From Oscillospiraceae bacterium (GTDB taxonomy: Bacteria > Bacillota_A > Clostridia > Oscillospirales > Oscillospiraceae): a stretch of 6,077 bases of DNA. The notes under the pieces are model-generated. The model did no database searches and was not told where the DNA came from. It saw only the letters and a program-made list of their open reading frames with translations. Shown here in pieces: positions 1 to 5,800 of the stretch (positions are counted from its first letter, which is position 1; each line of letters begins with the position of its first letter). The translations under genes and the position numbers were made by a program. Location of the stretch: positions 1-6,077 of the forward strand of contig JAEDOJ010000096.1 in NCBI GenBank assembly GCA_016302015.1, in the 5' to 3' direction.

Positions 1-7
1 GAACGAT

Positions 8-27
8 CAACGGCCTCTCCCTCCTTT
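8..27 (-). promoter_or_regulatory. RBS and candidate TTG start of a divergent gene outside the window
   Basis: Read on the minus strand, positions 27-19 give AAAGGAGGG, a near-perfect Shine-Dalgarno sequence. Eight bases later a TTG codon at 10-8 could start a gene that runs leftward out of the window; the next codons are ATC and GTT. Only three codons are visible, so nothing can be said about the product. A promoter lies at the right distance upstream (44-72), which makes a real divergent gene more likely. The start codon could also lie just beyond the edge. Confidence 0.4.
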
Positions 28-43
28 GCACAAACTCATACCT

Positions 44-72
44 ATTATAAACGAAAGCGGGGATTTTTACAA
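44..72 (-). promoter_or_regulatory. Divergent sigma-A-type promoter (minus strand)
   Basis: On the minus strand a -35 box TTGTAA (72-67, four of six consensus bases) is followed by a 17-base spacer and a perfect -10 box TATAAT (49-44). Transcription would start near position 37, giving a short leader that contains the AAAGGAGGG at 27-19. The promoter points away from the ABC exporter gene, so this is a back-to-back control region. The call rests on sequence alone. Confidence 0.5.
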
Positions 73-83
73 GACTGAGCCTC

Positions 84-112
84 TTTACTTTTTTGCTTTT
101 CTGTGGTATTCT
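84..112 (+). promoter_or_regulatory. Possible promoter of the ABC exporter gene
   Basis: A weak -35 box TTTACT (84-89) is followed by a 17-base spacer and TATTCT (107-112), preceded by TG at 104-105, which makes an extended -10. Transcription would start near 119, just before the ribosome binding site at 128-135. An alternative pairing with the same spacing, TTGCTT (93-98) and AATAAT (116-121), would place the start almost on the ribosome binding site and is less attractive. Both hexamers of the preferred pair match only four of six bases. Confidence 0.3.
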
Positions 113-127
113 TGCAATAATTGGTAT

Positions 128-135
128 AAGGAGAG
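128..135 (+). promoter_or_regulatory. RBS fixing the ABC exporter start
   Basis: AAGGAGAG lies seven bases before the ATG at 143. The reading frame is open further upstream to a TTG at 26, but that codon has no ribosome binding site and would put coding sequence over the divergent promoter region, so 143 is preferred. Confidence 0.8.
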
Positions 136-142
136 TCTTGCG

Positions 143-1903
143 ATGAAGCTAATAAGGGAACTGTTTTATATCTTTCCGCTGAAGCAGCGCCTGCAGTTTG
201 CGGGTCTGTTCCTCCTGCAGATGGTGGAAACCGCAATTGATTTTTTCGGCGTTGCTCTGATCCTTCCCTTTGTCAATGTGCTGGTCAGCACCGATAGCCT
301 GAATACATCCTGGTGGTTTCAGCTGATCACAAGACTTATTGGAAGCACGAAGGTCAGCTCCGTGCTGCTGTTTCTGACCCTGTTGATGATGGGTGCGTTT
401 CTTCTGAAAAACCTGTTTGTCCTGTATCTGATCAATCTGAGAGTCCGCTTCCTGGGCAGCAACCAGATCAAAATGGGCTCCAGAATGATCCGCTGCTATA
501 TGCACAAGCCCTACACCTTCCACCTGCAGCGCAACACCTCCGAAATCATCCGGAACATCAACGGTGACGTGGGCGGCTCCTTTGCGGTGATTTCCAGCAT
601 TTTCGGACTGATTTCCGACGTACTGATCGTCTCCGTCCTCACCGTCTACCTCTTTGCGGTGGATTTTGTAATGACCGTGGGCATCCTTGCGGCGCTGGCG
701 GTGTGCAGCGCCCTGTATTTCCTTGTGGTGCGGAAAAAAATCCGCTCCATCGGCCAGAAGGGACGGGAGGTCTCCGCCAAAAAGTATAAGGCGATCCAGC
801 AGTCCATGGGGGGCATCAAGGAAGTCAAGATCATGGGGCGGGAGGAATATTTTGCCGACGTCTACAACCGTGCCGGCACGGAGGCCGTGAATCTCAACCG
901 GAAATATTCCATCATCTGCGCCCTTCCCAACATCCTGATCGAAACCCTGTGTATTTGCGTGATTCTGAGCATTATTGCCTATAAAATCTACTGCGGGGAG
1001 AATCTGGCGGACATCATTCCCGGCCTGTCCGCCTTCGCCATCGCAGCCCTCCGGCTGATGCCCCGGGCAAGCAGCATCAACGGCAATATCAACTCGATTA
1101 CATATAATAAGCCCTCTCTGGAGGCCCTCTATGAAGACCTGCAGGACTCGAAACGGGACGAGGAGGAACGGGCCAGGGAGATTGAACGGAAGCGTAAGGA
1201 GCGCAAAGAGGTTGCCGTGGGAGAGGAGCGGAATATTTTTGTCCGGGGCATTTCCTACACCTATCCCGGCAAAACGGAGGCGGTGCTGAAAAACGTGGAT
1301 CTGACGGTAAGGGCCGGAGAATCCGTGGGCATCATCGGTGTCACCGGCGCGGGGAAAACCACCCTGGTGGATGTGATTCTGGGTCTGCTGAAGCCGGACA
1401 GCGGCACGGTGTGCTACGGCAGGCTGGACATCCATGAGGACTATGCCAAATGGCAGGAGCATATCGGCTATATTCCCCAGAACATCTATCTGGTGGACGA
1501 TTCCATCCGAAATAACGTGGCGCTGGGGCTGGATACGGAGGAAATCAACGACGAAGCCGTGTGGGCAGCTCTGGAAAGCGCACAGATCGCGGACTTTGTC
1601 CGTTCTCTGGAGGAGGGCCTGGACACCGTCATCGGCGAACGGGGCGTGCGGATTTCCGGCGGACAGCGGCAGCGCATCGGTATCGCCCGGGCGCTGTATT
1701 ATGACCCGGAGATTCTCTTCTTTGACGAGGCCACCTCCGCTCTGGACAACGAGACGGAGGCGGCGCTGATGAAGTCGATCAATGCCCTGGGCGGGAAAAA
1801 GACCATGATCATTGTGGCCCACCGCCTGACCACCCTGACCGGCTGTGACCGGATCTTCAAGGTGGAGGACGGCAGGGTAGAGGAAACGGAGTTGAACATC
1901 TGA
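143..1903 (+). CDS. ABC exporter, fused permease and ATP-binding domains (PglK/flippase-like)
   Basis: A 586-residue half-transporter that would dimerise in the cytoplasmic membrane and use ATP to export or flip a substrate. The N-terminal half has about six hydrophobic segments (roughly residues 19-45, 73-97, 148-170, 171-196, 256-280 and 290-306). The cytoplasmic stretch GGIKEVKIMGREEYF (223-237) resembles that of PglK-type flippases and other polysaccharide or lipid-linked sugar ABC proteins. A highly charged Glu/Arg/Lys linker (about 337-361) joins it to the ATPase domain. That domain is complete: A-loop Tyr374, Walker A GVTGAGKTT (399-407), Q-loop Gln446, signature SGGQ (505-508), Walker B ending Asp528 with catalytic Glu529, D-loop SALD, and H-loop His560. 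An active transporter is therefore expected. The substrate cannot be read from the sequence; a lipid-linked glycan is an inference from family resemblance, and a drug or lipid exporter is possible. Its stop overlaps the start of the next small gene. Confidence 0.93.
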   Translation: MKLIRELFYIFPLKQRLQFAGLFLLQMVETAIDFFGVALILPFVNVLVSTDSLNTSWWFQLITRLIGSTKVSSVLLFLTLLMMGAFLLKNLFVLYLINLRVRFLGSNQIKMGSRMIRCYMHKPYTFHLQRNTSEIIRNINGDVGGSFAVISSIFGLISDVLIVSVLTVYLFAVDFVMTVGILAALAVCSALYFLVVRKKIRSIGQKGREVSAKKYKAIQQSMGGIKEVKIMGREEYFADVYNRAGTEAVNLNRKYSIICALPNILIETLCICVILSIIAYKIYCGENLADIIPGLSAFAIAALRLMPRASSINGNINSITYNKPSLEALYEDLQDSKRDEEERAREIERKRKERKEVAVGEERNIFVRGISYTYPGKTEAVLKNVDLTVRAGESVGIIGVTGAGKTTLVDVILGLLKPDSGTVCYGRLDIHEDYAKWQEHIGYIPQNIYLVDDSIRNNVALGLDTEEINDEAVWAALESAQIADFVRSLEEGLDTVIGERGVRISGGQRQRIGIARALYYDPEILFFDEATSALDNETEAALMKSINALGGKKTMIIVAHRLTTLTGCDRIFKVEDGRVEETELNI

Positions 1904-2073
1904 TGGAGATATTTATCAGCGGGTATTGCAGAGCCATGGACGGAGCGAGAACCGTCATGGCGGACACCGAGGACGGGTATGCGGACTGCGCCTGGCCGGA
2001 GTGCGTCCACTGCCCCCAGTGTACGGTGGCGGCGGAGATTCAGAAGCGGATGGCTGCGGAAGAGCCAGAATAG
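1903..2073 (+). CDS. Small cysteine-rich protein of unknown function (56 aa)
   Basis: The ATG at 1903 overlaps the exporter's TGA (TGATG), the usual arrangement for translational coupling, and GGAG lies 11 bases upstream (1888-1891) inside the exporter gene. The 56-residue product starts MEIFISGYCR and has five cysteines: Cys9 and a cluster Cys29, Cys34, Cys37, Cys40 (CAWPECVHCPQC). The cluster spacing C-x4-C-x2-C-x2-C could bind zinc or an iron-sulfur cluster. There is no signal peptide or membrane segment, so it is probably cytoplasmic, and the acidic C-terminus ends AAEEPE. The sequence looks like a compact conserved protein rather than random translation (clustered Cys, a single uninterrupted frame), and I have a vague impression of similar short SGYCR-type hypothetical proteins in clostridia, which I cannot verify here. 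It may act with the exporter or be an unrelated passenger. The longer open frame overlapping it (1926-2126) lacks a ribosome binding site and is rejected. Confidence 0.68.
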   Translation: MEIFISGYCRAMDGARTVMADTEDGYADCAWPECVHCPQCTVAAEIQKRMAAEEPE

Positions 2074-2114
2074 GGCGTTCTTCGGCGCAAGACGGCAGGT
2101 TCCCTGGGAATCAT

Positions 2115-2135
2115 GAAAATTTTTGAAAAATTTTC
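2115..2135. repeat. Perfect AT-rich inverted repeat upstream of the str promoter
   Basis: GAAAATTTTT (2115-2124) and AAAAATTTTC (2126-2135) are exact reverse complements separated by one G. The centre lies about 66 bases before the predicted transcription start of the rplGB promoter. It could be an operator, a bent AT-tract that helps RNA polymerase, or a weak bidirectional terminator. A near-copy of its right arm, AATTTTCGTCAA (2129-2140), recurs as AATTTTCGTTGA (2161-2172) just inside the promoter spacer. Confidence 0.6.
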
Positions 2136-2155
2136 GTCAAAAGGGGCAAAAATGA

Positions 2156-2184
2156 TTGACAATTTTCGTTGATTCTGCTATAAT
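2156..2184 (+). promoter_or_regulatory. Consensus sigma-A promoter of the rplGB-rpsL-rpsG-fusA block
   Basis: The -35 box TTGACA (2156-2161) and -10 box TATAAT (2179-2184) both match consensus exactly, with an ideal 17-base spacer. TG at 2176-2177 adds the extended -10 element. The start of transcription should fall near 2191, leaving a leader of about 42 bases before the rplGB start. Such a strong promoter fits a ribosomal protein operon needed in large amounts during growth. Confidence 0.93.
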
Positions 2185-2218
2185 CCGAAATTGCGTGAGC
2201 ATAGATTCTGGCAAGGCC

Positions 2219-2225
2219 GGAGGGA
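2219..2225 (+). promoter_or_regulatory. RBS fixing the GTG start of rplGB
   Basis: GGAGGGA lies seven bases before the GTG at 2233. The frame is open back to a TTG at 2191, but that codon coincides with the predicted transcription start and has no ribosome binding site, so GTG is chosen. Confidence 0.85.
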
Positions 2226-2232
2226 AAGAAAA

Positions 2233-2472
2233 GTGCTTGAGGAATTAAAAACCCCCAATAAGCTGGTGGGCATCAAGCAGCTTCGCAAGGCGCTGGAAGC
2301 AGGCGGCGTGAAGAAGGTTTTCATTGCGGAAAACGCCGATCCGTACCTGACAGCGCCCCTGGAAGACCGGTGTATCGCTCTCATGATTCCTGTTGAGCCG
2401 GTGCCCACCATGAAGCAGCTTGGCACAGCCTGCGGAATCTCCGTACCGGCGGCCGTTGCGGCAATTCTGTAA
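2233..2472 (+). CDS. rplGB: L7Ae-family ribosome-associated, kink-turn RNA-binding protein (YbxF-like)
   Basis: A 79-residue protein of the L7Ae/L30e/S12e RNA-binding fold. Known bacterial members of this group (YbxF and YlxQ of Bacillus) bind kink-turn RNA and associate with the ribosome. The family pattern is clear: the N-terminal [27 protein letters not shown] segment (glycine-lysine helix followed by a beta strand ending in ADP), then LT, and the C-terminal [21 protein letters not shown], which matches the LGKACGI-V-AA pattern of YbxF. Length is as expected for the family (about 80 residues). The GTG start is set by the GGAGGGA at 2219-2225. Its position immediately before rpsL is the same as ybxF in Bacillus, where rpoC comes first; here it is instead the first gene after a strong promoter. 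The role in this organism is inferred from family and position. Confidence 0.92.
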   Translation: MLEELKTPNKLVGIKQLRKALEAGGVKKVFIAENADPYLTAPLEDRCIALMIPVEPVPTMKQLGTACGISVPAAVAAIL

Positions 2473-2519
2473 TTTTTGTATCCAACGGAATATTTTCGGA
2501 TATTTCGGGATAATATATA

Positions 2520-2536
2520 CGCTGAGCAACTCAGCG
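2520..2536 (+). promoter_or_regulatory. Perfect stem-loop in the rpsL leader
   Basis: CGCTGAG (2520-2526) and CTCAGCG (2530-2536) form a perfect 7-bp stem with a CAA loop. It is followed by CATTACG rather than a T-run, so it is not an intrinsic terminator. It ends 11 bases before the AAAGGAG of rpsL (2548-2554). It could be an RNA processing or stabilising element, or a binding site for a ribosomal protein controlling translation. Upstream of it the leader has three imperfect repeats beginning CGGAAT, CGGATA and CGGGATA (from 2486, 2497 and 2506). Confidence 0.55.
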
Positions 2537-2560
2537 CATTACGAAAGAAAGGAGAACATC

Positions 2561-2983
2561 ATGCCTACTTTTAATCAGTTGGTCAGAAAAGGAAGACAAC
2601 AGAGCACTTACAAGTCCACGGCTCCTGCCCTGCAGAAGGGTCTGAACACCCTGAAGAACCGTGCTACCGACCTGTCTTCTCCCCAGAAGAGAGGCGTCTG
2701 CACCGCAGTTCGTACCACCACCCCCAAGAAGCCGAACTCCGCACTTCGTAAGATCGCCCGTGTCCGCCTGACAAACGGCTACGAGGTTTCCGCCTACATC
2801 CCCGGTGTGGGCCATAACCTGCAGGAGCACAGCGTTGTCCTGATTCGCGGCGGCCGTGTCAAGGACCTCCCCGGCGTCCGTTACCACATCATCCGTGGTA
2901 CTCTGGATACGCAGGGCGTTCAGGGTCGTATGCAGAGCCGTTCCAAGTACGGTCAGAAGCGCCCCAAGGCCAAGAAGAAGTAA
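2561..2983 (+). CDS. rpsL: 30S ribosomal protein S12
   Basis: S12 sits at the decoding centre of the small subunit and helps check codon-anticodon pairing. The 140-residue protein begins [14 protein letters not shown], carries the Gram-positive insertion of about 16 residues (around 20-38), then the invariant PQKRGVCT (41-48), [13 protein letters not shown] (52-64), [26 protein letters not shown] (84-109) and the basic tail [10 protein letters not shown]. Length matches Firmicutes S12 (138 in Bacillus) rather than the shorter E. coli form. Positions where mutations give streptomycin resistance or dependence are wild type: Lys56/Lys57 in PKKPNS, Lys101 in RVKDLPG and Pro104; Asp102 is the residue that is methylthiolated in some bacteria. 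The ATG at 2561 has AAAGGAG six bases upstream; the in-frame open sequence back to 2420 overlaps rplGB and is not coding. It is followed by a long gap with a terminator-like hairpin. Confidence 0.99.
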   Translation: MPTFNQLVRKGRQQSTYKSTAPALQKGLNTLKNRATDLSSPQKRGVCTAVRTTTPKKPNSALRKIARVRLTNGYEVSAYIPGVGHNLQEHSVVLIRGGRVKDLPGVRYHIIRGTLDTQGVQGRMQSRSKYGQKRPKAKKK

Positions 2984-2993
2984 TTAAGAGTTC

Positions 2994-3034
2994 AAACGCC
3001 TTATTGCAAGGCACCGCCTTGCCATGCGTTTTTT
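2994..3034 (+). terminator. Terminator or attenuator-like hairpin between rpsL and rpsG
   Basis: An inner perfect 7-bp stem GCAAGGC (3006-3012) / GCCTTGC (3016-3022) with an ACC loop is enclosed by an outer 6-bp stem AAACGC (2994-2999) / GCGTTT (3026-3031), with an asymmetric internal loop. The outer arm runs into six Ts (3029-3034). The shape is that of an intrinsic terminator starting 10 bases after the rpsL stop. As rpsG and fusA follow on the same strand with no strong promoter visible between, partial read-through is likely, which would set the ratio of S12 to S7 and EF-G. Confidence 0.6.
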
Positions 3035-3078
3035 ATATGATGTTTTATTATATGGGAAACCTTTGGCAGGCACCAAAA

Positions 3079-3097
3079 CGGTAGGATCAGCCTATCG
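3079..3097 (+). promoter_or_regulatory. Stem-loop in the rpsG leader
   Basis: CGGTAGG (3079-3085) can pair with CCTATCG (3091-3097), 7 bp including one G-U pair, around an ATCAG loop. GGTA (3080-3083) can instead pair with TACC (3101-3104), so two mutually exclusive folds exist about 20-40 bases before the rpsG ribosome binding site. In E. coli S7 represses its own operon by binding the rpsL-rpsG intercistronic RNA; a similar role here is only a suggestion from position. Confidence 0.35.
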
Positions 3098-3121
3098 AAG
3101 TACCTATGAAATCATTTTATG

Positions 3122-3128
3122 AAGGAGG
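3122..3128 (+). promoter_or_regulatory. RBS fixing the GTG start of rpsG
   Basis: AAGGAGG lies eight bases before the GTG at 3137. An in-frame ATG at 3119 would place this motif inside the coding sequence and add six residues (MKEGSK) not seen at the start of S7 proteins, so the GTG is chosen. Confidence 0.9.
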
Positions 3129-3136
3129 GAAGCAAA

Positions 3137-3607
3137 GTGCCCAGAAGAGGTAATGTTCCCAAGAGAGAGGTCCTTCCGGATCCTGTCTACAAGTCCACTC
3201 TGGTAACTAAGCTCGTGAACAGCGTCATGCTGGACGGTAAGAAGGGTGTTGCCCAGAGAGTCGTCTATGGCGCTTTTGAAATCGTCGAACAGAAGACCGG
3301 CAAGAACGGTCTCGATGCATTCCAGCAGGCAATGGAAAACATCATGCCTTCCCTGGAAATCAAGTCCCGCCGTGTCGGCGGCGCAACCTACCAGGTTCCT
3401 CTGGAGGTTCGTCCCGAACGTCGCCAGACCCTCGGCCTGCGTTGGCTGACGGCCTATTCCCGCAAGCGCAGCGAAAAGACCATGAAGGAACGTCTCGCAG
3501 GCGAGATCATGGATGCTTGCAACAATACCGGCGCTTCCGTCAAGAAGCGTGAGGATACTCATAAGATGGCAGAAGCCAACAAGGCCTTCTCCCATTTCCG
3601 CTGGTAA
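3137..3607 (+). CDS. rpsG: 30S ribosomal protein S7
   Basis: S7 nucleates assembly of the 30S head by binding the 3' domain of 16S rRNA and lies near the E site. The 156-residue product has the standard length and motifs: [17 protein letters not shown] at the start (residues 2-18), [21 protein letters not shown], then [30 protein letters not shown], and the C-terminal helix ending [19 protein letters not shown]. The start is GTG rather than ATG, supported by the AAGGAGG eight bases upstream and by alignment to S7 N-termini. It lies 153 bases after rpsL, unusually far for this operon, and only 18 bases before fusA, with which it is certainly cotranscribed. In other bacteria S7 is the translational repressor of this operon. 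Confidence 0.99.
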   Translation: MPRRGNVPKREVLPDPVYKSTLVTKLVNSVMLDGKKGVAQRVVYGAFEIVEQKTGKNGLDAFQQAMENIMPSLEIKSRRVGGATYQVPLEVRPERRQTLGLRWLTAYSRKRSEKTMKERLAGEIMDACNNTGASVKKREDTHKMAEANKAFSHFRW

Positions 3608-3625
3608 TCGAAAAGGAGTTCCATT

Positions 3626-5701
3626 ATGCCGAGAAAATATTCACTTGAGAATACAAGAAATATCGGTATTATGGCGCACATTGACGCAGGAAAAACCACA
3701 ACCACTGAGCGTATTCTGTTCTATACCGGCCGCACCTATAAATTAGGCGAGACCCACGAGGGCAATGCGGTCATGGACTGGATGGAGCAGGAGCAGGAGC
3801 GTGGTATTACCATCACCTCCGCCGCTACCACCTGCTTCTGGCGTCATTGCCGAATCAACATCATCGACACGCCGGGTCACGTGGACTTCACCGTTGAGGT
3901 GGAGCGTTCCCTGCGTGTTCTGGATGGCGCTGTAACTGTGCTGTGTGCCAAGGGCGGCGTTGAGCCTCAGACGGAAACTGTCTGGCGTCAGGCCGACAAA
4001 TACAATGTCCCCAGAATGGTCTATGTGAATAAGATGGACATTATGGGCGCCGATTTTTATAATGTTCTCAACATGATGTACGATCGGCTGAAGTGCAACG
4101 CTGTTCCGATTCAATTGCCAATCGGTGCGGAGGCTGAGTTCAAGGGCGTCGTTGACCTGATCAAAATGAAGGCCAATGTATTCTATGATGAGCTGGGCAA
4201 GGATGTCCGGGAGGAAGAAATTCCCGAGGACATGAAGGAGCTGGCTCAGGAGTACCATGAAAAGCTGTTGGAAGCGGTCTCTGACCAGGATGACGAGATC
4301 ATGGAGCTGTATCTCATGGGAGAAGAGATCCCTGAGCAGAAGATCCGTGACGCCATCCGCAAAGCAACCATTGCTGTCCAGATGATTCCCGTCTGCTGCG
4401 GCACCTCTTATAAGAATAAGGGCGTGCAGGAGCTGCTGGATGCCATCGTGGACTTTATGCCCTCTCCTCTGGATAAGAAGGGCATTTCCGGTATCAATCC
4501 CAAGACCGACGAAGAGGACTTCCGTCCCGCAAGCGACGAAGCTCCCTTCTCCGCTCTGGCCTTCAAGATTGCTACCGACCCCTATGTTGGCAAGCTGTGC
4601 TTCTTCCGGGTCTATTCCGGTAAGATCGACAAGGGTACCACCGTACTCAATGCCAACAAAAACACCCGTGAACGTCTGGGGCGCATCCTGCAGATGCACG
4701 CAAATCACAGAGAAGATCTGGATACGGTCTACTCCGGCGATATTGCGGCGGTTGTGGGCGTGAAGAACACCACCACCGGCGATACCTTCTGCGATGAGAA
4801 GCATCCCATCGTTCTCGAGTCCATGGAATTCCCGGAGCCTGTTATCCGTGTTGCCATTGAGCCCAAGACCAAGGCCGGCCAGGAGAAGATGGGCATTGCC
4901 CTGATGAAGCTGGCGGAGGAGGATCCCACGTTCAAGACCTACACCGATACCGAAACCGGGCAGACCATCATCGCCGGTATGGGTGAGCTTCATCTGGAGA
5001 TCATCGTGGACCGGCTCCTGCGGGAGTTCAAGGTTGAGGCAAATGTGGGCGCGCCTCAGGTCGCCTACAAGGAAACCGTTGTGGGTAACGCGGACGTGGA
5101 TATGAAGTATTCCCGTCAGTCCGGCGGTAAGGGTCAGTACGGTCATGTCAAGATCAAGCTGGAGCCCAACGAATCCGGCAAGGGCTACGAATTCATCAAT
5201 GCGGTTACCGGCGGCTCCATCCCCAAGGAATATATTCCCGCGGTGGATCAGGGCATCCAGGGCGCCATGACGGCAGGCGTGCTTGCCGGCTTCCCGGTTG
5301 TGGATGTGAAGGTCACCCTGTACGACGGCTCCTATCATGAGGTTGACTCCTCTGAGATGGCCTTTAAGATTGCCGGCTCCATGGCGTTCAAGGAAGCCTG
5401 CCGCAAGGCAAAGCCTGTGATCCTCGAGCCCATCATGAAGGTCAGCGTCGTGGTTCCTGATGACTACACCGGCGACGTGATCGGCGACATTTCTTCCCGC
5501 CGGGGCAACATTCTGGGCATGGTTCCCAGAAACGGCGCCACCCAGATCGACGCCAACGTTCCTCTTGCGAATATGTTCGGTTATGCCACCGATCTGAGAA
5601 GCAAAACCCAGGGACGAGGCCAGTATTCCATGGAACCCAGCCACTATATTGAGCTGCCGAAAAATATTCAGGCAGAAATCGTTGAAAAACGAGGCTCTTA
5701 A
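3626..5701 (+). CDS. fusA: Translation elongation factor G
   Basis: EF-G is the GTPase that drives translocation of tRNA and mRNA on the ribosome and helps recycle ribosomes. The 691-residue protein has all five domains: GTPase domain (about 1-282), beta-barrel domain II (about 300-400), domain III (about 405-480), domain IV (about 480-600) and domain V (about 605-691). GTP motifs are G1 AHIDAGKT (17-24), switch I RGITI (59-63), G3 DTPGH (81-85, with catalytic His85), and G4 NKMD (135-138). The G5 region reads GTSYKNKG (259-266), where E. coli has GSAFKNKG. Domain IV has the [12 protein letters not shown] loop (497-508) and His571 in SYHEVDSSE, the tip residue that enters the decoding site. 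ATG at 3626 has AAAGGAG seven bases upstream. The length and lack of changes suggest the housekeeping EF-G rather than a FusA2 or TetM-type paralogue, and the operon position agrees. Confidence 0.99.
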   Translation: MPRKYSLENTRNIGIMAHIDAGKTTTTERILFYTGRTYKLGETHEGNAVMDWMEQEQERGITITSAATTCFWRHCRINIIDTPGHVDFTVEVERSLRVLDGAVTVLCAKGGVEPQTETVWRQADKYNVPRMVYVNKMDIMGADFYNVLNMMYDRLKCNAVPIQLPIGAEAEFKGVVDLIKMKANVFYDELGKDVREEEIPEDMKELAQEYHEKLLEAVSDQDDEIMELYLMGEEIPEQKIRDAIRKATIAVQMIPVCCGTSYKNKGVQELLDAIVDFMPSPLDKKGISGINPKTDEEDFRPASDEAPFSALAFKIATDPYVGKLCFFRVYSGKIDKGTTVLNANKNTRERLGRILQMHANHREDLDTVYSGDIAAVVGVKNTTTGDTFCDEKHPIVLESMEFPEPVIRVAIEPKTKAGQEKMGIALMKLAEEDPTFKTYTDTETGQTIIAGMGELHLEIIVDRLLREFKVEANVGAPQVAYKETVVGNADVDMKYSRQSGGKGQYGHVKIKLEPNESGKGYEFINAVTGGSIPKEYIPAVDQGIQGAMTAGVLAGFPVVDVKVTLYDGSYHEVDSSEMAFKIAGSMAFKEACRKAKPVILEPIMKVSVVVPDDYTGDVIGDISSRRGNILGMVPRNGATQIDANVPLANMFGYATDLRSKTQGRGQYSMEPSHYIELPKNIQAEIVEKRGS

Positions 5702-5713
5702 TGAAAAAAATGC

Positions 5714-5742
5714 TTGCTATCCCATGAATTTTGGTGTATAGT
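5714..5742 (+). promoter_or_regulatory. Probable tuf promoter in the fusA-tuf gap
   Basis: TTGCTA (5714-5719, four of six) is followed by a 17-base spacer and TATAGT (5737-5742, five of six). Transcription would start near 5749, about 50 bases before the tuf ATG. A second overlapping candidate with the same spacing is TTGGTG (5731-5736) with GATAAT (5754-5759). An inverted repeat TGCTTG (5711-5716) / CAAGCA (5744-5749) brackets the first promoter. A separate promoter fits the known need for much more EF-Tu than EF-G. Confidence 0.55.
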
Positions 5743-5800
5743 ACAAGCAAGTGGATAATTTTAACTTACCATTTAAAATCAATACAGGAGGATTTCTTTA

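Noticed and set aside
26..142. N-terminal extension of the ABC exporter to a TTG at 26
   Set aside because: No ribosome binding site, the added 39 residues do not look like part of the family, and the stretch overlaps promoter elements on both strands. The ATG at 143 has AAGGAGAG at a good distance.
149..1822. Long minus-strand open frame (557 codons) antisense to the ABC exporter
   Set aside because: It mirrors a well-supported gene with all ABC motifs, has no ribosome binding site or recognisable domain, and is rich in His, Gln, Gly and Asp as expected from reading the opposite strand of a GC-ending-codon gene.
2098..2112. Possible terminator for the exporter pair (GGTTCC / GGAATC hairpin with CTG loop)
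   Set aside because: The stem is only 6 bp with a G-U pair and is not followed by a proper T-run; the nearby Ts belong to the AT palindrome. Not strong enough to annotate.
1926..2126. Plus-strand 66-codon open frame overlapping the small cysteine-rich gene
   Set aside because: It has no ribosome binding site, gives a Gly/Arg-rich low-complexity product, and extends into the AT-rich intergenic palindrome; the frame starting at 1903 is the better gene.
2497..2514. GATAAT at 2509-2514 as a -10 box for an rpsL promoter
   Set aside because: No acceptable -35 hexamer lies 16-18 bases upstream and there is no extended TG motif.
2420..2560. Upstream extension of rpsL by 47 codons
   Set aside because: It overlaps the end of rplGB and the leader hairpin, while the ATG at 2561 has a strong ribosome binding site and matches the S12 N-terminus exactly.
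2729..2875. Streptomycin-resistance changes in S12
   Set aside because: The known positions (Lys56/57, Lys101, Pro104 in this numbering) all hold the wild-type residues.
3743..5644. Long minus-strand open frame (633 codons) antisense to fusA
   Set aside because: Same cause: biased codon use in a highly expressed gene removes stop codons from the antisense frame. EF-G on the plus strand is certain.
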